Positions 17,353 to 26,150 are shown, numbered from the stretch's first letter. The stretch: DNA of 64,000 nucleotides from an uncultured Roseburia sp. (GCA_900550935.1 URUD01000009.1:1-64000), one strand, 5' to 3'. The notes: generated by a model from the letters alone, not told the origin. Made by a program: numbers and translations.

Positions 17353-17913
17353 ATGACATTTAATCTATCCGGGATCCAGAAATTATTACATTCTGCCGGA
17401 AAAAGCGGCACGGATACTGCCCTGCAGTCCCTTTCCCATTCCAGTATCGGGACTTCTACAGAAAACGCGCTCACCACTAACCCGGCTTCCGCTCTGGACA
17501 GTTTTTCTCTCACCACATCCATCTCTGAGCTTTTAAGCCCTGCCTGTGGCATGAGTGACGAGGAAAAAGCATCCTATCTTGCACATATCGAGGCAAAATT
17601 AAAATCCGGGAAAAAACTGACCGCAGAAGAAATGCGTTTTCTACAGGCAGAATACCCGGATCTGTATCTTCAGGCTGCACGCGTGCAGTCCATGCGCGAA
17701 TCGATGGAACAACAGCTTAAATCCTGTAAAACAAAGGAAGAAGCTGCTTCTGTTTTTTCCACTTCCATGTCTATGGTAAGCGATCAGGATCCAATGAAAG
17801 AAGCAATTACCGCCGCCTATCAGGATGCCTATGACAAGTTCCGGCAGACCGGAGACTATCAGAAACTGCCTGCCAATGAAAAAGAAAAGGAAAAACGTAC
17901 TTTAAATAACTAG
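17353..17913 (+). CDS. Conserved-looking hypothetical protein (186 aa)
   Basis: I do not recognise this protein. It starts MTFNLSGIQKLLHSAGKS, has a Ser/Thr-rich, low-complexity first third without signal peptide, then a helical, charged region (residues about 65-186; for example DEEKASYLAHIEAKLKSGKK and LTAEEMRFLQAEYPDLYLQA) and a Lys/Glu-rich end. GGGGAGG lies 8 nt before the ATG at 17353, so it is probably a real gene. It faces away from the PNP operon and its stop codon overlaps the stop of the convergent membrane-protein gene by 4 bp. Confidence 0.65.
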   Translation: MTFNLSGIQKLLHSAGKSGTDTALQSLSHSSIGTSTENALTTNPASALDSFSLTTSISELLSPACGMSDEEKASYLAHIEAKLKSGKKLTAEEMRFLQAEYPDLYLQAARVQSMRESMEQQLKSCKTKEEAASVFSTSMSMVSDQDPMKEAITAAYQDAYDKFRQTGDYQKLPANEKEKEKRTLNN

Positions 17914-18551
17914 CGTAAAAAACGCTCCATATGTTTTCCTGCCCATGCGATGACAGGGCCAAGTGTCAGCGCCATCAATATGGTTACAATCCCAACTTTA
18001 CCGCCAAATATAAGGGACAGTACGATCACCGTAAAATCAAATGCCATACGGATGACACGGAATGGTACATTTGGCAATTTTTTCGATACTAAAAACGGGA
18101 TCGCATCGTATGGTGCAGTTCCAAGCTCCACATCCATGTAAACGGCTGCGGATAATACAAACAGCAATAATGCAGGAAATAAAACACCGATCCGCACTGC
18201 CATGGAAGAAAACGCTCCCTCCGGAAGCACCCTTCCCCACAGCCAGGAAAAGAAATCGAGTGAATATCCCACCAAAAACATATTGGCAAGGGTTCCAAAT
18301 CCGATATTTTCCCTGCACCACAGGATCACGAAGATAAACAAAAAGCTGTTAAAAAGTGCCTGCCAGTTTCCGATGGACATCCCAAGCTTATGGGAGATCG
18401 CCAGATTCATGCTGGTGCACGGATCAGTTCCCAGATCGACCAGTACCAGCCATGACAGGGCAAATCCCATCACGATCACAGATAGGATCACTGCGATCAG
18501 TCTTTTCGTAAAATGCGTTTTCTGATACATTCCCTGAATAAATTCTTTCAT
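17910..18551 (-). CDS. YczE/YyaS/YitT-type membrane protein
   Basis: Predicted multi-pass membrane protein of 213 residues with five or six hydrophobic segments. The motif VDLGTDPCTSMNLAISHKLG (about residues 38-57) and the later VDVELGTAPYDAIPF-like repeat (in this protein MDVELGTAPYDAIPFLV, about 145-161) are typical of the YczE/YitT-like family, whose function is largely unknown; some members sit beside antibiotic biosynthesis or regulatory genes. The gene lies 24 bp downstream of spoIVA on the same strand, so it may be transcribed with it in the mother cell (inference). Confidence 0.8.
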   Translation of the reverse strand: MKEFIQGMYQKTHFTKRLIAVILSVIVMGFALSWLVLVDLGTDPCTSMNLAISHKLGMSIGNWQALFNSFLFIFVILWCRENIGFGTLANMFLVGYSLDFFSWLWGRVLPEGAFSSMAVRIGVLFPALLLFVLSAAVYMDVELGTAPYDAIPFLVSKKLPNVPFRVIRMAFDFTVIVLSLIFGGKVGIVTILMALTLGPVIAWAGKHMERFLR

Positions 18552-18575
18552 TTGTTTCCTCTTTCTGTCGTTTCA

Positions 18576-20078
18576 TTAGATGATGATGCAGACCATACCT
18601 CCATTGTTGTCGTTGACGATCTTTTGCATGGTATCCTGCAATTTCAGCTGACATTCATCATCCATCATTGCAATTTTACCACGGATACCATCCTCCATCA
18701 ACTCCCCGATCGATTTTCCGAAAATATTGGTCTCCCATGCACCTTCTTTGCTTTTTTGTCCCTCTTTAATGTAGGCGATCAGGTCATTTGCCTGTTCCTC
18801 ATTTCCTACGATCGGTGCGATCTCGGTCTCGATATTTGCCCGGATCATATGGATGGAAGGAGAAACTGCTTTCATTTTTACACCAAATTTATTGCCATGA
18901 CGGATTAACACCGGCTCTTCCATCGTAATATCCGAAAGTTCCGGATTGACCACGCCATACCCCTTGATCTGCACCTGCTGCATGGCATCAGCAACTTTCT
19001 CATAAGCCTCTTTCCTCTCTGCCATCTCTTTGATCATTGAGATCAGCTCATACTCGCCCGCGATCGGTACTCCGGTCAGTTCACTCATATTTTCATAGTA
19101 ATAGCGTTCCCAGAGATCCATGCGGATCTTAACGCTGCCCGATGATGGCTCTACTTCCTCGACCTTGATCTTCGACACATATTTTTCCGGCTGCGTTACC
19201 ATCGCATAGACATCTTTTGTCTTATCCATGGAAGATAAGATTTCACCCGCGGTCTTCATGATCTCCGCTTTCATCGGATGATCTGCCTCTAGCATTTCCG
19301 CCCATTTTGGGATATAAAATTCCACCCGCGCCACTGGAAATTCATACAGCACATTCTCTAAGATCCGCGACACATCCTCTTTGCGTAACTGCTCACAGTT
19401 GACCGGGATAACGGACGTCTGATACTGTTCGGACAGTTCTTCCGCAAGGTGCATGGTCTCTTCGCTGTATGGTTTTTTTGAATTTAAGACCATCACATAC
19501 GGCTTTCCGATCGCACTAAGTTCCTCTACGGTCCGCTTTTCCGCTTCTATGTAATTCTCCCTCGGGAGTTCCCCGATACTGCCATCGGTGCTCACGACGA
19601 TGCCGACTGTGGCATGGTCACGGATGACTTTCTGCGTCCCGATGGATGCCGCCTCCGCAAACGGGATCTCCTGCTCTGACCACGGTGTTTTTACCATGCG
19701 GCGTTCGGCTCCCTCCATGTGCCCGGTCGCCCCCTCTACCAGAAAGCCGACACAGTCGATCAGGCGCACCCTGACCTTGACCGGCTCCTCGCTCTGGTTT
19801 CCTGATGTCAGAAGGATCTCAGCTGCCTGCTGTGGGATAAATTTCGGCTCTGTCGTCATAATGGTCTTACCGGCTGCCGCCTGTGGCAGTTCATCCAACG
19901 CTCTCTCCCGCACCGGTTCCTCCTCGATATACGGAAGCACCATCAGTTCCATGAAGCGCCGGATAAATGTGGACTTTCCGGTTCGCACCGGTCCTACCAC
20001 ACCAAAATACAACTCTCCTCCGGTCCGCTGATTGATGTCTTTGTATAGATTAAATTCCTTTTTTGTTCCTATATCCAT
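18576..20078 (-). CDS. spoIVA: Stage IV sporulation protein A (spore coat morphogenetic ATPase)
   Basis: Cytoskeletal-like ATPase that polymerises on the forespore surface and anchors the coat basement layer; made in the mother cell. The 500 residues begin MDIGTKKEFNLYKDINQRT, followed by the P-loop GPVRTGKST (residues 29-37), as in Bacillus SpoIVA (about 492 residues). Other conserved stretches are TIMTTEPKFIP and LIDCVGFLVEGATGH, and the protein ends in the short hydrophobic GGMVCIII tail. Its ribosome binding site GGAAGGGG is buried in a long hairpin directly before the start codon. In Bacillus the gene is controlled by sigma-E; a sigma-E-like box is noted in the findings. Confidence 0.97.
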   Translation of the reverse strand: MDIGTKKEFNLYKDINQRTGGELYFGVVGPVRTGKSTFIRRFMELMVLPYIEEEPVRERALDELPQAAAGKTIMTTEPKFIPQQAAEILLTSGNQSEEPVKVRVRLIDCVGFLVEGATGHMEGAERRMVKTPWSEQEIPFAEAASIGTQKVIRDHATVGIVVSTDGSIGELPRENYIEAEKRTVEELSAIGKPYVMVLNSKKPYSEETMHLAEELSEQYQTSVIPVNCEQLRKEDVSRILENVLYEFPVARVEFYIPKWAEMLEADHPMKAEIMKTAGEILSSMDKTKDVYAMVTQPEKYVSKIKVEEVEPSSGSVKIRMDLWERYYYENMSELTGVPIAGEYELISMIKEMAERKEAYEKVADAMQQVQIKGYGVVNPELSDITMEEPVLIRHGNKFGVKMKAVSPSIHMIRANIETEIAPIVGNEEQANDLIAYIKEGQKSKEGAWETNIFGKSIGELMEDGIRGKIAMMDDECQLKLQDTMQKIVNDNNGGMVCIII

Positions 20079-20085
20079 AAAAATA

Positions 20086-20120
20086 CCCCTTCCATAGCTT
20101 AGTTCAGTCTATGAAAGGGG
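20086..20120 (-). terminator. Hairpin between malQ and spoIVA that also covers the spoIVA ribosome binding site
   Basis: Arms CCCCTTTCATAG and CTATGGAAGGGG (minus strand, one wobble or mismatch in 12) enclose an 11-nt loop, followed by TATTTTT. It can end malQ transcription. The 3' arm is also the only Shine-Dalgarno sequence of spoIVA, so read-through mRNA should be poorly translated. Confidence 0.75.
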
Positions 20121-20146
20121 CTGCTCTTTTATGTATTGTTTTCCTG

Positions 20147-21682
20147 TTATTTCTCTGCTGCCGTATCTTTTGCTTCTGTCTCTTCTGTCTCAGGCTTTTC
20201 GTCCTGTCTGACACGTCCGTACATCTGCATATAGGAAAGCAGTTTCTTGGCAAGTTTCGTGGTCACTTCGCCCGGAATTGCTCTCCATTCCCAGTTTCCG
20301 CCAAGTGTAGACGGGGTGTTCATACGACCCTCTCCGCCAATTCCAAGAAGATCCTGCATTGGAACAATCGCAAGATCTCCCACAGATGACCATGCACCAC
20401 GCATCATGCCCCAGTTATAACCTTCCTCTTTGGTCAGGTTTAAATACTCCTTGGCAAATTTCACACTGTCCTTCGGAGCTGTCTTCATCCAGCCTAAGAT
20501 TGTGTCATTGTCATGCGTTCCGGTGTATACCACACAGTGTTTCGGATAGTTATGTGGCAGATAATCGCTGCCTTCTCTGGAATCAAATGCGAACTGAATG
20601 ACTTTCATGCCCGGGAAACCGGAGTCTTTTACCAGTTTGATCACGGATGGAGTCAGGAAACCTAAATCCTCTACAATGATATTTAATTTGCCTAACTTCT
20701 TCTCTAAGGTCTCGAATAAGTCCATGCCAGGTCCCTTGCGCCACTCACCGTTTTTCGCAGTATCATCTTTTGCCGGGATCGCATAGTAAGAGTCAAATCC
20801 ACGGAAGTGGTCAATCCTTACAATATCGTATAATTTGGACATTGCTTTTACACGTTTGGTCCACCAGCTGTATCCGTCTTTTTTCATCACATCCCAGCGG
20901 AACAATGGATTGCCCCACAATTGACCATCTTCTGAGAACGCATCCGGTGGGCATCCTGCAACATCAATCGGGTCTAAGTTTTCATCTAAATAGAACTGTC
21001 CCGGATTTGCCCATACGTCTGCACTGTCCCCTGCAACATAGATCGGCACATCTCCGATAATCTCGATATTCTTGTCATTGATGTACGCTTTTAACTCCCA
21101 CCACTGTTTGAAGAACAGATACTGGAGCATCTTATAGAAATAGATATCGTCTGCATATTCTATTTTTGCAGTTCTGATTGCTTCCGGCTTTCTGACTTTT
21201 AAGTCTTTGTCCCATTCAAACCATGCGACACCGCCGTTGGCATCTTTTAATGCCATAAAGAGTGCATAATCTTCCAGCCACTCTGCCTCTTTTTCGCAGA
21301 AATCGAAAAACTCTTTCGGCTCATTTTTTACAAAACGCTGATATGCCTTTTTCAGCAGTGGATAACGTGATCCATACATCACTCCATAATCAACATAGCG
21401 CGGATTGCTTCCCCATGGGAAAGACTCGCACTCTTTTTTCGTTAAGAGTTTCTCTTTGCAAAGATACTCTAGATCAATAAAATATGGATTTCCTGCAAAA
21501 CTGGAAAAGGACTGGTATGGAGAATCACCATAACTGGTCGGACAGATCGGTAAGATCTGCCAGTATTTCTGTCCTGACTTTTCTAAAAAATCTGCAAACT
21601 TTCTTGCTTCCTTTCCCATGGTTCCGATTCCATACGGTGACGGCAGGGAAGAAATGTGCATTAACACACCACTGCTTCTCAT
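20147..21682 (-). CDS. malQ: 4-alpha-glucanotransferase (amylomaltase)
   Basis: Cytosolic GH77 enzyme that transfers glucan segments between malto-oligosaccharides and releases glucose. The 511 residues start MRSSGVLMHISSLPSPYGIG and show the family regions YWQILPICPTSYGDSPYQ, DVPIYVAGDSADVW (about residue 215), RIDHFRGFDSYYAIP (catalytic Asp, about 292), IIVEDLGFLTP (catalytic Glu, about 340) and YTGTHDNDT (about 393). An acidic, repetitive tail of about 20 residues follows the catalytic domain. It lies 26 bp downstream of the LacI regulator and completes the malto-oligosaccharide operon. Confidence 0.96.
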   Translation of the reverse strand: MRSSGVLMHISSLPSPYGIGTMGKEARKFADFLEKSGQKYWQILPICPTSYGDSPYQSFSSFAGNPYFIDLEYLCKEKLLTKKECESFPWGSNPRYVDYGVMYGSRYPLLKKAYQRFVKNEPKEFFDFCEKEAEWLEDYALFMALKDANGGVAWFEWDKDLKVRKPEAIRTAKIEYADDIYFYKMLQYLFFKQWWELKAYINDKNIEIIGDVPIYVAGDSADVWANPGQFYLDENLDPIDVAGCPPDAFSEDGQLWGNPLFRWDVMKKDGYSWWTKRVKAMSKLYDIVRIDHFRGFDSYYAIPAKDDTAKNGEWRKGPGMDLFETLEKKLGKLNIIVEDLGFLTPSVIKLVKDSGFPGMKVIQFAFDSREGSDYLPHNYPKHCVVYTGTHDNDTILGWMKTAPKDSVKFAKEYLNLTKEEGYNWGMMRGAWSSVGDLAIVPMQDLLGIGGEGRMNTPSTLGGNWEWRAIPGEVTTKLAKKLLSYMQMYGRVRQDEKPETEETEAKDTAAEK

Positions 21683-21708
21683 AATGACTAAGTCCTCCTA
21701 AATTATTG

Positions 21709-22716
21709 CTATATCGTTCCTATACTCTCTCCACTTACAAATTCGAAAGGAACGATCTCATGGATTGGGTCTTTTTTCAACTCAATCTGTCCAAATAAAA
21801 TCTCAACACTTCGGACCGCGAGCGTCCGATATGCCTGTTTGATTGTGGCAAGTTTGGGATTGTAGTACTCTGCCAAAGCTGTGCCATCAAAGCCAATTAC
21901 GGAAATGTCTTCCGGTATACGGTAATTCATATCCCTGAGTGCGCGGATTGCGCCGATCGCCATCACGTCCGACATTGCAAATACTGCCGTCAACTGCGGG
22001 TATTTTTTGATCAGACGTCCCATCGCACGATATGCACTGTCATAAGAAAATCGTGCATTTTCATAGCAGGTCTCCGGCTTGATCGGCATCCCATGCTCTT
22101 TAAAGCTCTCAACACATCCCAGATAACGCTGATGACTGGTGTAAGATTTCTCAAAATCACCGCCTAAAATGCCAATGTCCTTATGTCCGGCTTCAAACAG
22201 TGCATCTACCGCACATTTTGCAGCCGCAATATCATCCGTTGCCACACTGGATAAATTTGGAAATTTCATCTCATTGGCACGGTTTGTGACCAGCACACAG
22301 GGGATATCCACCTGTGAAAAACTCTTTTTAAAGTACTCTGGATTACCTCCTAAGAACAAAAGTCCTAACGGCTTTCTCTCGCGGCAGAGCAGTTCCGCTT
22401 CCTCTACCTCATTGGCATCCTCATCCAGATAAGAAACAACCAATGTGTAATCGGCCTTGCCGATCATCTGCTGGATTTCCTCGACAATGCTGGCAAACAA
22501 CATATTGGAAATACCTTTGACTAATACGCCAATCGATTTGGAGTTGCTCTGCTTTAGATGTTTCGCATTGTTATTCGGTACAAAATTATACTGTGCTACT
22601 ACTTCTTCGATTTTCTTTTTTGCATCGGGGCTGACGTCATTTCTATGATTCAATACACGTGAAACGGTACTGACAGAGTATCCTGACTCCCTGGCTATGT
22701 CTTTTATGGTAACCAT
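21709..22716 (-). CDS. LacI-family regulator of the malto-oligosaccharide operon (MalR-like)
   Basis: DNA-binding repressor, 335 residues. The N-terminal LacI helix-turn-helix reads MVTIKDIARESGYSVSTVSRVL, here given as MVTIKDIARESG then YSVSTVSRVL, and the hinge helix and periplasmic-binding-like domain follow (KSIGVLVKG, ISVIGFDGTALAEYYNPKLATI). I prefer the ATG at 22716, 9 nt after AGGA, over the one 9 bp upstream. Gene position between the sugar permease and malQ suggests that it controls this operon and senses a maltose-type sugar. Candidate operators lie before the binding-protein gene (26062-26110). Unusual TTTTTTCGT repeats stand before its own start. Confidence 0.9.
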   Translation of the reverse strand: MVTIKDIARESGYSVSTVSRVLNHRNDVSPDAKKKIEEVVAQYNFVPNNNAKHLKQSNSKSIGVLVKGISNMLFASIVEEIQQMIGKADYTLVVSYLDEDANEVEEAELLCRERKPLGLLFLGGNPEYFKKSFSQVDIPCVLVTNRANEMKFPNLSSVATDDIAAAKCAVDALFEAGHKDIGILGGDFEKSYTSHQRYLGCVESFKEHGMPIKPETCYENARFSYDSAYRAMGRLIKKYPQLTAVFAMSDVMAIGAIRALRDMNYRIPEDISVIGFDGTALAEYYNPKLATIKQAYRTLAVRSVEILFGQIELKKDPIHEIVPFEFVSGESIGTI

Positions 22717-22737
22717 ATTTTTCATTCCTGTCCACTG

Positions 22738-22774
22738 TTTTTTCGTATTTTTTCGTAAAAATACATTTTTTCGT
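22738..22774. repeat. Three TTTTTTCGT direct repeats upstream of the LacI regulator
   Basis: Exact copies of TTTTTTCGT start at 22738, 22748 and 22766, that is 10 and 18 bp apart, in the 93-bp gap between the permease and regulator genes. They fill the place where a promoter or operator would be. Confidence 0.6.
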
Positions 22775-22809
22775 CATTTTTACCGAAAATACACCCTGAT
22801 TATATCATA

Positions 22810-23679
22810 TCAGCCTTTGACCGCTCCTGCAACTACTCCTTCAATAATATATTTCTGGCATGCGACATAGAAAATGATGATCGGGATGATCGCGAGCACT
22901 AACATTGCCATCATCGTACCCCAGTCAACCGCACCATAACCGCCTTTTAAATACTGGATCACGATCGGGATCGTCTTATATTTCTTTAAATCCAGCACCA
23001 GATATGGCAGCAGATAGTCGTTCCAGATCCACATTGCCTGTAAGATGGCAACAGTAATGACCGTCGGTTTCATGATTGGGAATACAACCTGAAAGAATGT
23101 CTGCAATGGTGTACAGCCATCGATCATTGCTGCTTCCTCAATCTCAATCGGAATACTCTTTACAAAACCGCAGAACATGAACACAGCGAGTCCGGCTCCA
23201 AATCCCAGATAAACCAGGATGATACCGATCGGATTGCTTAATTTCATCATGTTTGCCAGTTTCGATAACGGGAACATGACCATCTGAAACGGTACGATCA
23301 TGGAAAACAGGCATAACATGTAGATTGCAGTGGTTCCCTTATTATGTACCCTTGTGATATACCATGCACACATGGAAGTGAACAGGATGATCGCTGCAAC
23401 CGAACCTACCGTGATGATCACGGAATTACCAATTGCTGCAAAGAAATTCGTTTTTTCAATTCCTTTTACAAAGTTTGTAAGTCCGAAAAAGGAACGGGAG
23501 TCCGGCAATGCAAAAGGTGCTTTCATAATGAAGCCTTTTTTCTTTAAAGCATTGATCACAACCAGGAAGATCGGATAAACATAAAATATTGTAAGCAGAC
23601 AGAAGAATAAGGTTAAGATCCATCCGTGTTTTGCTTTTCTGACAGTACTTACCTGACTGTCGGTATTCTTTTTTGCCAT
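22810..23679 (-). CDS. Sugar ABC transporter permease, MalG-like
   Basis: Inner of two permeases of a carbohydrate ABC importer (CUT1 family), 289 residues with six hydrophobic segments. The cytoplasmic loop EEAAMIDGCTPLQTFFQVVFP (shown in two parts: EEAAMIDGCTP and LQTFFQVVFPIMKP, about residues 190-215) is the EAA motif that contacts the ATPase. Its start codon overlaps the stop of the MalF-like gene by one base (ATG/TGA type coupling). No ATPase gene is present here; in Firmicutes such importers usually share a general MsmK/MsmX ATPase (known for the family). Confidence 0.93.
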   Translation of the reverse strand: MAKKNTDSQVSTVRKAKHGWILTLFFCLLTIFYVYPIFLVVINALKKKGFIMKAPFALPDSRSFFGLTNFVKGIEKTNFFAAIGNSVIITVGSVAAIILFTSMCAWYITRVHNKGTTAIYMLCLFSMIVPFQMVMFPLSKLANMMKLSNPIGIILVYLGFGAGLAVFMFCGFVKSIPIEIEEAAMIDGCTPLQTFFQVVFPIMKPTVITVAILQAMWIWNDYLLPYLVLDLKKYKTIPIVIQYLKGGYGAVDWGTMMAMLVLAIIPIIIFYVACQKYIIEGVVAGAVKG

Positions 23680-24521
23680 TATTGCTGCACCTCCTTACTT
23701 CTGGTCAGACGGTTCTGTGTAATTGCTATAGCTGCTACAATGATAAAGAAGATCACTGCCTTCGCCTGGCCGACACCTTCCCATCCGTTTCTGCCATAGA
23801 ATGTCTCAAAGATATTTAACGCAAGCATCTGTGAATTATTAGACGGCTCTCCTGCTGTCAGCGCCAGGTTCTGGTCGAACAGTTTAAAGGAGTTCGTCAG
23901 TGTTAAAAAGGTGCAGATCGTAATGGATGGCATTACCATCGGAAGGGTTACTTTCTTTAAGATCTGCCAGCTGCTGGCTCCATCGATCTTCGCTGCTTCG
24001 ATCAACTCTCCTGGAATATTCTGGATCCCTGCAATATAGATGATCATCATATAACCGACCTGCTGCCAGTTCATTAATATGATCAATCCCAAGAACCCAT
24101 AAGAGGAAGAATAGGTCAGTGTTTTTCCAAAGTTTGCCAGGATACCATTGAGTAAGATCTGCCAGATATAACCTAATACGATACCACCGATCAGGTTTGG
24201 CATGAAAAATACGGTACGGAAAAAGTTCGTCCCCTTAATTCCCTTTGTTAAAAGCATCGCAATCGTAAATGCGAATACATTGATCGTAAGTACAGATACA
24301 ATTGTAAATAATGCCGTAAACCACAGTGCATGAACAAATGTCGGGTCGCTAAACACCCTGAAATAGTTCTTAATCCCCACAAACTTCGCATCTGTGACCG
24401 TGGTAAACTCACAAAACGATAAATAGATACCCATAAGAAAAGGAACTATAAATCCAATAGTAAATGCTATTAAAGTTGGGAGTGCAAAAACAGGAAAATA
24501 TTTTTTAATCGCTTTCTCCAT
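23679..24521 (-). CDS. Sugar ABC transporter permease, MalF-like
   Basis: Membrane permease of the same CUT1 importer, 280 residues and six hydrophobic segments, with the EAA loop GELIEAAKIDGASSWQILKK (about residues 180-199). The start MEKAIKKYFPVFALP at 24521 follows GGAG by 7 nt; the reading frame continues upstream through the intergenic hairpin and into the binding-protein gene, which cannot be real. It is preceded by a 14-bp hairpin separating it from the binding-protein gene and coupled to the MalG-like gene downstream. Confidence 0.93.
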   Translation of the reverse strand: MEKAIKKYFPVFALPTLIAFTIGFIVPFLMGIYLSFCEFTTVTDAKFVGIKNYFRVFSDPTFVHALWFTALFTIVSVLTINVFAFTIAMLLTKGIKGTNFFRTVFFMPNLIGGIVLGYIWQILLNGILANFGKTLTYSSSYGFLGLIILMNWQQVGYMMIIYIAGIQNIPGELIEAAKIDGASSWQILKKVTLPMVMPSITICTFLTLTNSFKLFDQNLALTAGEPSNNSQMLALNIFETFYGRNGWEGVGQAKAVIFFIIVAAIAITQNRLTRSKEVQQ

Positions 24522-24542
24522 GATAATCTCCATTCTAAAATT

Positions 24543-24574
24543 CAATGGGCAGGCGGCAAACCGCCTGCCCATTG
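24543..24574 (-). terminator. Strong hairpin between binding-protein and permease genes (partial attenuator)
   Basis: A perfect 14-bp stem, CAATGGGCAGGCGG with its complement, around a 4-nt loop. On the minus strand only AATTTTAG follows, a weak U-tract. Such hairpins commonly lower permease expression relative to the binding protein or protect the upstream mRNA (inference). Confidence 0.75.
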
Positions 24575-24583
24575 GCATTTTTA

Positions 24584-26026
24584 TTACTGTCCGTTTGCTG
24601 CCTGATACTCTGTTGCCCATCCGTCTACGAATGCGGTAACAACTGCATCCCAATCGCCGGTTCCCTGTGCATACTCTAATAATGCGGAACCAACTCCATC
24701 TTTCCATGCCTCAGATGGGATGGTTGAGAAGTTCCATGTAACGGATGTCTTACCCTGTGCAATGTAATCATTTGCCTGCTGGATAAATACGTTATCTGCT
24801 ACATATTCATCGGTAAAAGTATCAAATGGTGTTGTAAATCCCATGCTGTTTGCGATAGAATCACGACCTTCGTCAGAACCGATCACCCAGCTTAAGAAAT
24901 CTAAGGTTGCCTGTGTGTCTTCTGCAGAAGCATTTTTGTTTACACACCAGTAGTTCTCAGAACCTGTACAGAGTCCCTGATTTTCCTCACCGTCTACCCC
25001 AATGTAAATCGGCATCATTCCAAGGTCATCTGCGGTTACTAAATATCCGTTGTCCTCGTTTGTCAGGTTACCGTACTCCCAAGTACCATTCTGATAGAAT
25101 ACTGCTTCTTCCATACCAAACTCTGACTCTGCTTCATCTCCTGTTTTGCTGGATAATACGCCAGGCTCACAGGTAGAATCTGTAATGTATAAATCCCATA
25201 CCTGTTTGTAATTGTCTAAATAAGTACCTTCAATTGCATCTGTGCTTGTGATGCCTCTGTCTTTGTATTCATAATAGATTGGAAGGTTTGCAAGATGTGT
25301 TTTAAATCTCCAGTCAGAAGAACCATCCATGCCTGCGGAAGTAAATGCACCCTGAAGATCATAACCGAACTGGCTGTTGATCTCATCTTTTCTTGCCTGA
25401 ATATCATCTGCAACTGCTTTTAAGGTAGCAAAATTGTTAATCTCATCAATGGATGATATAACTGCGTTATCCATGGTGCAGTAATCATTCAGGATCTTTT
25501 TGTTGTAAATGATACCATAGGTCTCAATTACATATGCGATACCGGAAATCTCTCCTGCATCGTTTTTCAATGCAAAATCATCACTGGTTAAATGTGTATA
25601 AATCTCGCTGCCGGATAAATCCATGCAGTAGTCTTTCCAGTTTGCAAGTCCAACCGGTCCGTTTACCTGAAATAAGGTAGGTGCTTTCTCTTTTGCCATC
25701 TCTGACTTTAAAGTCTGCTCATAAGTACCATCTGCTGCTGTGATAACCGTTACTTCCGTTCCTGTCTGTGCGGTATAATCTGCGGCTAATTTCTGCCAGT
25801 CTGCATCCTGCTCAGGTTTGAAGTTCAAGTAATAAACAGATCCTCCACCGGCTGCAATCTCATTTTTCAGTTCTTTGTCGTCAGCTTTTTCTGTGGCAGC
25901 TACTGCATCCTTGCTTCCTGCATCTGTTGTAGATGAAGTGTTCCCCGTACCTGCATTTCCGCAACCTGCAAATAATGTTGCGATCATAGCGGTTGCCAGC
26001 ATCATTGATAATGCTTTTCTTTTCAT
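24584..26026 (-). CDS. Sugar ABC transporter substrate-binding lipoprotein (MalE-like)
   Basis: Extracellular solute-binding protein of a CUT1 carbohydrate importer, 480 residues. The signal peptide ends in the lipobox FAGC with Cys22 as lipidation site, followed by a Gly/Ser/Thr-rich spacer (NAGTGNTSSTTDAGS). The mature domain shows the family 1 solute-binding pattern (DWQKLAADYTAQTGTEVTVI, APTLFQVNGPVGLANW). Operon context with malQ and a LacI regulator points to malto-oligosaccharides, but the ligand is inferred. It is the first gene of the operon, with a good promoter and two operator-like boxes upstream. Confidence 0.92.
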   Translation of the reverse strand: MKRKALSMMLATAMIATLFAGCGNAGTGNTSSTTDAGSKDAVAATEKADDKELKNEIAAGGGSVYYLNFKPEQDADWQKLAADYTAQTGTEVTVITAADGTYEQTLKSEMAKEKAPTLFQVNGPVGLANWKDYCMDLSGSEIYTHLTSDDFALKNDAGEISGIAYVIETYGIIYNKKILNDYCTMDNAVISSIDEINNFATLKAVADDIQARKDEINSQFGYDLQGAFTSAGMDGSSDWRFKTHLANLPIYYEYKDRGITSTDAIEGTYLDNYKQVWDLYITDSTCEPGVLSSKTGDEAESEFGMEEAVFYQNGTWEYGNLTNEDNGYLVTADDLGMMPIYIGVDGEENQGLCTGSENYWCVNKNASAEDTQATLDFLSWVIGSDEGRDSIANSMGFTTPFDTFTDEYVADNVFIQQANDYIAQGKTSVTWNFSTIPSEAWKDGVGSALLEYAQGTGDWDAVVTAFVDGWATEYQAANGQ

Positions 26027-26061
26027 AAAATCCTTCCTCCTAAAATAAAAATATTGTTTTT

Positions 26062-26110
26062 AAAAACGTTTCCGGTAGTGTTATTGGTACTGTTTCCGGT
26101 AACGTTTTCA
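26062..26110. promoter_or_regulatory. Paired operator-like boxes for the LacI regulator
   Basis: AAAACGTTTCCGG (from 26063) and, inverted, its near copy AAAACGTTACCGG (minus strand, 26097-26109) flank a 21-bp centre. Each also overlaps a GTTTCCGGTA palindrome (26068-26079 and 26092-26103). The AACGTT core is common to LacI/MalR operators. They lie just downstream of the predicted transcription start. Confidence 0.7.
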
Positions 26111-26121
26111 GCTATGATCAG

Positions 26122-26150
26122 ATTATAGTTCCATTCCCAAAAAATAGCAA
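26122..26150 (-). promoter_or_regulatory. Promoter of the malto-oligosaccharide operon
   Basis: TTGCTA, 17-nt spacer, consensus TATAAT on the minus strand. The two operator-like boxes follow in the untranslated leader. Confidence 0.75.
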
